Source: an uncultured Clostridia bacterium (GTDB taxonomy: Bacteria > Bacillota > Clostridia > Oscillospirales > UMGS1783). Taken from it: a DNA stretch of 5,591 nucleotides. This document shows, in pieces, positions 1 through 3,523 of this stretch; position 1 is the first letter of the stretch; the number at the start of each line of letters is the position of its first letter. Below the pieces are notes generated by a model. It ran no database searches. It worked only from the letters and a program-made list of their open reading frames with translations, and was not told the DNA's origin. The position numbers were made by a program, and so were the translations under genes. The stretch lies in the NCBI GenBank assembly GCA_937892635.1, contig CALBKB010000151.1, positions 1-5,591 on the forward strand. Reading direction: 5' to 3'.

Positions 1-62
1 TATACTGTTAATATCATCCCGATAATCCAGTATCCTATTACACAATAATCACCTGTAGTCAT
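1..62 (-). CDS. Start of an unidentified ORF, truncated by the window edge
   Basis: An ATG at 62-60 on the minus strand opens a frame that stays open to the window edge: 20 complete codons beginning MTTGDYCVIGYW and continuing with hydrophobic residues (IIGMILTV). It starts 3 bases after the stop codon of the NadD-like gene, so it could be the next gene of the same transcript. No Shine-Dalgarno sequence is visible ahead of it; the upstream bases are almost all A and T. The sequence is too short to assign to a family. The Trp/Ile-rich run could be a membrane segment, but a chance ORF in AT-rich DNA is equally possible. Confidence 0.25.
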   Translation of the reverse strand, partial: MTTGDYCVIGYWIIGMILTV

Positions 63-65
63 ATA

Positions 66-680
66 TTAAAAATATAATTTATTTCTTATAATGTAATCTT
101 TTACATATTCGTTTGTATTATTCAATACTTCAGTATATCCATCTTTACACTGTTGTCTTATATAAGATGAATGAACATTACAAGTACTTTGAAGTTTAAC
201 AAAATTTACTTGTCCTTCTTTCCAATTGATTTCTCTCTTAATATGTTTAATTTCATCATCATTTTTTACAATAACAATAAACTTATTTTCACAAAGCATA
301 GTAATTGATTTATACCATTCTCCATTAATAAGTTCATCAATTGTTTCTGTTGTTATGACCCACCAAAAATCTGATGTAATCATATCATCTTCATTACGAT
401 GAAATCTCTTAAACAAATCAAAAGTATATTGAGGCTTTACTTGATTTTCAATATCATCAATAAGAACATTATCAATATCACCAAACATTGAAAGACACAT
501 CTTGTATCTATCAATAAATGGTGTTGACTTTGGTTTATTTGGATTCTGCTGTGCAACAATAACATGTAATTTTTTAATATTACATCTTCTCATTACATCA
601 GAATTTACAACAGACAATATTGCATCTCTGTGCCCCTTATGCGGAGGATCGAATGAACCAAGAAATACTGCTCTACTCAT
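66..680 (-). CDS. NadD-like nicotinate/nicotinamide mononucleotide adenylyltransferase, AT-rich, possibly phage-type
   Basis: The 204-residue product matches the nucleotidyltransferase-fold NMN/NaMN adenylyltransferases, which join the mononucleotide to AMP from ATP to make (deamido-)NAD. The signature GSFDPPHKGH lies at residues 8-17 and is the ATP-binding GxFxPxHxGH motif. NPNKPKS (46-52) matches the loop usually written NPPHK. YTFDLF (85-90) and WWVITTETIDEL (106-117, where typical NadD has a G-A-D-S core) follow. HSSYIR (170-175) is the ISSTxIR phosphate-binding motif, and EYVKDYIIRNKLY resembles the usual C-terminus. Length is normal for NadD. The gene is far more AT-rich than the rest of the window, lacks the usual neighbours (obgE, yqeK, rsfS), and has no clear Shine-Dalgarno. 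Its ATG shares ATGA with the stop of the truncated dehydrogenase upstream. The family call is firm; preference for NaMN or NMN, and phage or host origin, are inference. Confidence 0.8.
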   Translation of the reverse strand: MSRAVFLGSFDPPHKGHRDAILSVVNSDVMRRCNIKKLHVIVAQQNPNKPKSTPFIDRYKMCLSMFGDIDNVLIDDIENQVKPQYTFDLFKRFHRNEDDMITSDFWWVITTETIDELINGEWYKSITMLCENKFIVIVKNDDEIKHIKREINWKEGQVNFVKLQSTCNVHSSYIRQQCKDGYTEVLNNTNEYVKDYIIRNKLYF

Positions 681-1024
681 CTTATATTAATTGAATTGCT
701 TTTTATATCAAACTGAATAACACTTACTTTAACTTTATCGCCAACTTTAATTGGGTCACCCTTTGTATCAACGGTAACGCCTTCGCCAACCGCGACCACT
801 TCACCCGTGCCTTCATGGCCGAGAACGATCTCTTTATAGCCAAAGGGGTTGTAACGATACTCATGGACGTCGGTACCACAAATGCCGCAGCCTTCGACCT
901 TGACAAGAATTTCACCCGGACCGGGGGTGGGGATTTCCACGTCTCTTAATTCGACGATGGCTTCGCCTTCCACACCGTCAACAATTTTAGGCTTAACCAG
1001 ATACGCTACTTTTGAGGTTGCCAT
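677..1024 (-). CDS. Zinc-dependent alcohol dehydrogenase, N-terminal fragment only (truncated at a composition break)
   Basis: The first about 103 of 115 residues are the start of a medium-chain, zinc-binding alcohol dehydrogenase (GroES-like fold). GCGICGTDVHEY (residues about 46-57) supplies the catalytic-zinc Cys, and LGHEGTGEVVAVGEGV contains the conserved Gly-His-Glu. Family members run about 340-400 residues; here the structural-zinc cysteines, the Rossmann NAD-binding domain and the rest are missing. After GDKVKVSVI the sequence becomes AT-rich and continues QFDIKSNSINIR before a TGA, which is unlike the family. The start is secure: ATG at 1024-1022, with AAGGAG (1040-1035) 10 bases upstream and a strong promoter. 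The fragment should not be an active enzyme. It is either a pseudogene left by an insertion or recombination, or one half of a chimeric contig. Confidence 0.75.
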   Translation of the reverse strand: MATSKVAYLVKPKIVDGVEGEAIVELRDVEIPTPGPGEILVKVEGCGICGTDVHEYRYNPFGYKEIVLGHEGTGEVVAVGEGVTVDTKGDPIKVGDKVKVSVIQFDIKSNSINIR

Positions 1025-1053
1025 AATGCTTGCTCTCCTTTTAACATAAGTAT

Positions 1054-1067
1054 TTAGCTATTAGCTA
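1054..1067. repeat. Tandem 7-bp repeat at the dehydrogenase transcription start, possible operator
   Basis: TTAGCTA occurs twice in direct succession (1054-1060 and 1061-1067), followed by a partial third unit TTA. Each unit contains the palindrome TAGCTA. The repeat sits at the predicted transcription start of the dehydrogenase promoter, about 6 bases beyond the -10 box, where a repressor could block initiation. An operator role is inference; a chance short repeat in an AT-rich leader is possible. Confidence 0.25.
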
Positions 1068-1072
1068 TTAAT

Positions 1073-1100
1073 ATTATATCATATATTAAGGTATTGTCAA
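1073..1100 (-). promoter_or_regulatory. Near-consensus sigma-A promoter of the truncated dehydrogenase gene
   Basis: On the minus strand a perfect -35 TTGACA (1100-1095) is followed after 16 bases by a perfect -10 TATAAT (1078-1073), which also carries the extended -10 TG (TGATATAAT). Transcription should begin near 1066, leaving a leader of about 40 bases before the ATG at 1024. The boxes are ideal, so expression should be strong unless repressed. If the join at about 720 is real, this promoter would also transcribe the NadD-like gene. Confidence 0.85.
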
Positions 1101-1114
1101 TCGCCTATCCGCGC

Positions 1115-1143
1115 AAAAAAACGGCAGACACTCGTGTCTGCCG
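1115..1143 (-). terminator. Intrinsic terminator of the yabP-yabQ-divIC operon
   Basis: A 9-bp perfect GC-rich stem (CGGCAGACA paired with TGTCTGCCG, tetraloop CTCG) spans 1122-1143. Read on the minus strand it is followed by seven T residues (1121-1115). It lies 12 bases beyond the divIC stop codon. There is no comparable T run on the plus-strand side, so it acts in one direction and separates the operon from the dehydrogenase promoter. Confidence 0.92.
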
Positions 1144-1155
1144 CATTATGTTTTC

Positions 1156-1440
1156 TTATTTGCCGGTGATATTGATATACACCTTTTCATCATTTTCGCC
1201 ATAGCCCAACTGATCGCGCGCGATACCGGCCGCATATTCTTCAATGTCCCCGCTGTTGATGACATCTTTGAGCTCGGCATTCTCATCCGCCTGCTGCTCA
1301 ATGAGCTGCTGATACTGTTTGATCTCGTCAAGCTTTTTCTGCTGGCTGATGTGCGAAGAAACAATGCCTACGACCAAAACCAAACAAACCAACAAGGTGG
1401 CGCAGATGCCGATGAAACGACCGTTGAGCTTTTTAATCAT
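1156..1440 (-). CDS. divIC: Septum formation initiator, DivIC/FtsB family
   Basis: The 94-residue product has the standard layout of DivIC/FtsB. A short basic cytoplasmic tail (MIKKLNGR) is followed by one membrane helix (about residues 9-29) and a coiled coil rich in Gln, Glu and Lys (about 31-62). The C-terminal motif is IEEYAAGIARDQLGYGENDEKVYI, matching the family's usual IEE-AR--LG---P-E-VY. DivIC works with FtsL and DivIB/FtsQ outside the membrane to assemble the divisome and activate septal peptidoglycan synthesis. I chose the ATG at 1440, which overlaps yabQ by 8 bases and has AAAGGAAG upstream. An upstream in-frame ATG at 1476 would add 12 residues and has a poorer RBS. It is the last gene before a terminator, and its place after yabP-yabQ matches Bacillus and Clostridia. 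Confidence 0.88.
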   Translation of the reverse strand: MIKKLNGRFIGICATLLVCLVLVVGIVSSHISQQKKLDEIKQYQQLIEQQADENAELKDVINSGDIEEYAAGIARDQLGYGENDEKVYINITGK

Positions 1441-1930
1441 GGCGCTTGTTCTTCCTTTCCCTTTGCACGTATGCATACTTTGACTCTTCTATTATAGTAT
1501 GTTTTTTGCCAAAAGGGAAGAGTTTTTTCATCTTTTTTTTCATTTTTTTGCCGGTTTTTTGCCGGAATTTTGACCAAATCCTGCGCAGCGGCGCCGATAG
1601 CACCGCAATCATATGCCGAATCCTATCGGCCGCCCTGCGCCATAGCCGGTAACCGATACGCCCGAGTGTCATGTACCACAGTGCGGCACCGGCCGCCGCA
1701 CACACAACAATATAGAGTCGGAGCACACCCGAATGAAAGGTGAAGACAAAGATGCTCGTCAGCAGTGCCGTCAGGAAGAAGAATAGCAGATCCTCGACAA
1801 AGACGGCCGCAACCGTTGGTCGAAAAAGAAGCCGTAGCACTCGGAACAGATCATAGATAATCCCCACGGCCACACCAAACAGGGCTGCATAGCCCATAAC
1901 GGCCAGTTCTTCTGTCAGCAGTTGCTCCAT
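1433..1930 (-). CDS. yabQ: Spore cortex biosynthesis protein YabQ
   Basis: The 165-residue product begins with hydrophobic helices. GVAVGIIYDLFRVLR (about residues 19-33) is the characteristic YabQ signature of a membrane segment ending in YD-fR-lR. Further membrane segments lie at about 42-64 and 69-88. The C-terminal third is strongly basic, including KKMKKKMKK, and presumably cytosolic. In Bacillus subtilis YabQ sits in the outer forespore membrane and is needed for cortex peptidoglycan. The ATG at 1930 follows the yabP stop by 3 bases; AAAGGTG upstream is a modest Shine-Dalgarno, so translational coupling is likely. The basic tail is encoded by several long A runs (T6 to T8 on the plus strand, 1502-1560). 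These are prone to replication or sequencing slippage, although the frame is intact here. Confidence 0.87.
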   Translation of the reverse strand: MEQLLTEELAVMGYAALFGVAVGIIYDLFRVLRLLFRPTVAAVFVEDLLFFFLTALLTSIFVFTFHSGVLRLYIVVCAAAGAALWYMTLGRIGYRLWRRAADRIRHMIAVLSAPLRRIWSKFRQKTGKKMKKKMKKLFPFGKKHTIIEESKYAYVQRERKNKRHD

Positions 1931-1933
1931 ACC

Positions 1934-2218
1934 TTAACGGAACACCTTTGAGAAAAAACCGCCCGCCTTCTTGCCTACATCATCGGTATAGGACAAAGCG
2001 TAGATGTTCCCTTCCAATGTCAATTCACCCGAGTCAATGGAAAACTTATTGATATGTAACTGTTCGCCGCGTATGGTAAGCATACCCATGGCCGTAAAGA
2101 TACACACCGTATTTTCATCAAAACTATCGACATCCTCTACCCCCGACGCCGAAAGCGCCGTGCGTCCTTCCAAAATGATATTGTGCAATTTTGCGGGTCT
2201 GTTTTGTTCCTCATTCAC
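1934..2218 (-). CDS. yabP: Sporulation protein YabP (YabP/YqfC family), GTG start
   Basis: The 94-residue product matches the YabP/YqfC family. It has HNIILEGRTALSASGVEDVDSF (about residues 12-33), then a beta-strand core with GMLTIRGEQLHI (45-56) and GELTLEGNIYALSY (64-77), and ends FFSKVFR, like the family's usual LFR end. YabP is a sporulation protein of the mother-cell programme, required for proper spore formation in Bacillus, but its biochemical role is not known. The start is GTG at 2218, supported by a perfect AAAGGAGG (2234-2227) 8 bases upstream; the nearby ATGs are out of frame. It is the first gene of the operon with yabQ (3-base gap) and divIC. The common upstream partners hup and yabO (rqcP) are absent, replaced by a divergent gene. 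Confidence 0.9.
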   Translation of the reverse strand: MNEEQNRPAKLHNIILEGRTALSASGVEDVDSFDENTVCIFTAMGMLTIRGEQLHINKFSIDSGELTLEGNIYALSYTDDVGKKAGGFFSKVFR

Positions 2219-2242
2219 TGTCTCCGCCTCCTTTCATTTCAT

Positions 2243-2271
2243 AATATTCTTGAGAAAAGGGCTTTATGCAA
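2243..2271 (-). promoter_or_regulatory. Tentative promoter for the yabP operon
   Basis: The only plausible boxes upstream of yabP on the minus strand are TTGCAT (2271-2266) and AATATT (2248-2243), 17 bases apart. This is poor for sigma-A. The GCATA element and AATATTA resemble, incompletely, promoters read by sporulation sigma factors, which control yabP in Bacillus. The assignment is weak. The -35 box shares bases 2266-2268 with the -35 box of the divergent plus-strand gene. Confidence 0.25.
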
Positions 2272-2291
2272 GGAAAATTTTGTGATATACT
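2263..2291 (+). promoter_or_regulatory. Extended -10 promoter of the GNAT-Nudix gene
   Basis: TATACT (2286-2291), preceded by the extended -10 dinucleotide TG (TGATATACT), lies 17 bases after a weak -35, TTTATG (2263-2268). Transcription would begin near 2298, giving a leader of about 24 bases that contains the CGGAG ribosome site at 2311-2315. An extended -10 commonly compensates for a poor -35. Confidence 0.6.
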
Positions 2292-2321
2292 GTTAAAAAG
2301 ACAACAATTACGGAGATGAGC

Positions 2322-3278
2322 ATGAACTTAACCGTAGGCGAATGTGCCGAGAAGCGGCTGAGCGAGGCATTGGCCCTGGCACAACGCACCTTTCAAAAAA
2401 CAGAAGCCCCCTTACAGTCCCGTCACGGACGGGACGCGTTTGTGCGCGACCTACTGCGCAATCGCTCACTGTTTAAACAGGTCGAGCAGGGCGAAGTGCG
2501 CCTGTTTGGCGTATTTGATGATGAACGCTTATGCGGCTGCTGTCTGTTAAAACAATCTCATATTATGCTCCTTTGCATAGAAAGCCGTTATCGCCGCAGC
2601 GATGCCTGTCCTTTACTGTTGGATTATCTGCGCACCATCTACCCCAACCTCACCGCCAGCATCTGGCCGACCGACGCTGCGTTACTGCGAGATTGCGGAT
2701 TTATCGAGGATAAGATCTGCGACGAAAATGGTCTCAAACGCCTGTTCATGCATAGCTGTGACGTCGCGCCCACGCATGAAATATGGGATTTGCGCGACGA
2801 GCTCGGCGAACCGACCGGCCGCTATGCCAGCCGCAATCAATATCGACACCTGCATGCCGGCGAATATATGCTGGCGGTACATATTTTCCTTCACACCCCC
2901 GACGGACGTTTTCTCATTCAAAAACGATCCACCGAAAAGGACGTCCTGCCCGGCGTATGGGACATTACCGGCGGTGCCGCCAAAATCGGCGAAGACGGAC
3001 AAGCCGCCGCCATACGCGAAACAAAGGAAGAGGTGGGCATTTCCCTCTCCCCTGCCCAACTGCATTTGGCCGACCGCCTCAAACGCAAGCGCAGTTTTGT
3101 TGAATTGTGGTTTGCTTGCCTGCCCATTGATCCGCGTGCCTGCGTTCCGCAACAAGGAGAAGTCGACCAAGTAAAACTGGTCAGCAAGCGGGAACTGCTC
3201 AATCTGATCCAAAAAGCCAAACACCGCGATGCCATTTATAAAAGAGCCGCCGCCAAAGCCATAAACGATCTCGGATAA
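2322..3278 (+). CDS. GNAT-like domain fused to Nudix hydrolase
   Basis: The 318-residue protein has two parts. Residues about 1-130 resemble a GNAT acetyltransferase: GEVRLFGVFDDERLCGCCLL, a short strand, a helix, and ALLRDCGFIED like the usual -YKKLGF-. The acetyl-CoA loop (normally R/QxxGxG) reads RRSDACP and lacks its glycines, so activity is doubtful. Residues about 153-318 are a Nudix hydrolase of the isopentenyl-isomerase-like/YfcD kind, with EIWDLRDELGEPTG, GEYMLAVHIFL, FLIQKRS and PGVWDITGG. A complete Nudix box GX5EX7REXXEEXG lies at 218-240, with the metal-binding E of REXXEE intact. It probably hydrolyses a nucleoside-diphosphate-linked compound; the substrate cannot be read from sequence. 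ATG 2322 is preferred over ATG 2316 because CGGAG lies 6 bases before the former and directly abuts the latter. The gene stands alone, divergent from yabP. Confidence 0.85.
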   Translation: MNLTVGECAEKRLSEALALAQRTFQKTEAPLQSRHGRDAFVRDLLRNRSLFKQVEQGEVRLFGVFDDERLCGCCLLKQSHIMLLCIESRYRRSDACPLLLDYLRTIYPNLTASIWPTDAALLRDCGFIEDKICDENGLKRLFMHSCDVAPTHEIWDLRDELGEPTGRYASRNQYRHLHAGEYMLAVHIFLHTPDGRFLIQKRSTEKDVLPGVWDITGGAAKIGEDGQAAAIRETKEEVGISLSPAQLHLADRLKRKRSFVELWFACLPIDPRACVPQQGEVDQVKLVSKRELLNLIQKAKHRDAIYKRAAAKAINDLG

Positions 3279-3298
3279 AAGCGCTTAGGTGGGATATC

Positions 3299-3344
3299 AT
3301 TTGTTTGTCATTTTTCAGCAAGAGAATGACGAAAAAAAGCAAAT
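3299..3344. other. Imperfect hairpin between the Nudix gene and tRNA-Lys
   Basis: GTCATTTTT (3307-3315) pairs with GAGAATGAC (3322-3330) over 9 positions, two of them G-T, around a 6-base loop. Outer arms ATTTG (3299-3303) and CAAAT (3340-3344), plus flanking T and A runs, can extend the stem with a bulge. No T run follows on either strand, so it is not a standard intrinsic terminator. It may protect or end the Nudix transcript, which otherwise has no visible terminator, or it may be chance. Confidence 0.3.
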
Positions 3345-3350
3345 CAGCCC

Positions 3351-3379
3351 TTGACAAGCCCTCCATGATTTGCTATACT
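3351..3379 (+). promoter_or_regulatory. Strong promoter of tRNA-Lys
   Basis: A perfect -35 TTGACA (3351-3356) and a -10 TATACT (3374-3379) are separated by exactly 17 bases, with an extended -10 TG (TGCTATACT). Transcription should begin near 3386, leaving about 8 bases before the mature tRNA end at 3394. This is the expected layout for a stand-alone stable RNA gene. Confidence 0.92.
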
Positions 3380-3393
3380 ACTTAGGCGCAAAT

Positions 3394-3469
3394 GACTCAC
3401 TAGCTCAGGTGGTAGAGCATTTGACTTTTAATCAAAGGGTCCGGGGTTCGAGTCCCCGGTGAGTCACCA
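3394..3469 (+). tRNA. tRNA-Lys, anticodon UUU
   Basis: The 76-base gene folds as a complete cloverleaf. The acceptor stem is GACTCAC (3394-3400) with GTGAGTC (3459-3465). The D arm is GCTC...GAGC. The anticodon stem TTTGA/TCAAA (3420-3424, 3432-3436) encloses loop CTTTTAA, so the anticodon is TTT (3427-3429), reading lysine AAA/AAG. The T arm is CGGGG-TTCGAGT-CCCCG, with the invariant TTCGA. The discriminator base is A (3466) and the CCA end is encoded (3467-3469). All stems are fully Watson-Crick paired, so it should be functional. It is transcribed alone between its own promoter and terminator. Confidence 0.97.
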
Positions 3470-3473
3470 AAAC

Positions 3474-3505
3474 AAAAAGCACTGCGTTAGCAGTGCTTTT
3501 TGTTT
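3474..3505 (+). terminator. Intrinsic terminator after tRNA-Lys
   Basis: GCACTGC (3479-3485) pairs with GCAGTGC (3490-3496) around the tetraloop GTTA. The stem can be lengthened by A5/T5, and the T-rich tail TTTTTGTTT ends at 3505. The A run before the stem means it could also work on the minus strand. It begins 5 bases after the tRNA CCA and ends only 6 bases before the pcrA ribosome site. Confidence 0.92.
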
Positions 3506-3523
3506 ACTATGAGGGGTATCCGC

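Noticed and set aside
502..690. Plus-strand 62-codon ORF opposite the NadD-like gene
   Set aside because: It is antisense to the conserved GSFDPPHKGH-encoding region and has no family similarity.
1..720. Complete phage NAD-restoration or anti-defence system
   Set aside because: Only one NAD-related gene is present; no partner phosphoribosyltransferase, phosphatase, integrase or phage structural gene is visible, so a system cannot be claimed.
1156..1476. Longer DivIC starting at the ATG at 1476
   Set aside because: The 12 extra residues are not typical of the family and the upstream ribosome site is weaker than that of the ATG at 1440.
2602..3235. Several overlapping ORFs in other frames across the Nudix gene (plus strand 2602-3174 and 2783-3103, minus strand 2682-3224 and 2918-3235)
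   Set aside because: They are shadows of the GNAT-Nudix coding sequence: no ribosome sites, low-complexity Arg/Pro/Ala-rich translations, and the Nudix frame carries a complete catalytic motif.
3509..3523. In-frame ATG at 3509 as pcrA start
   Set aside because: It sits in the tail of the tRNA terminator with no Shine-Dalgarno before it, while GAGGGG is correctly spaced for ATG 3524.
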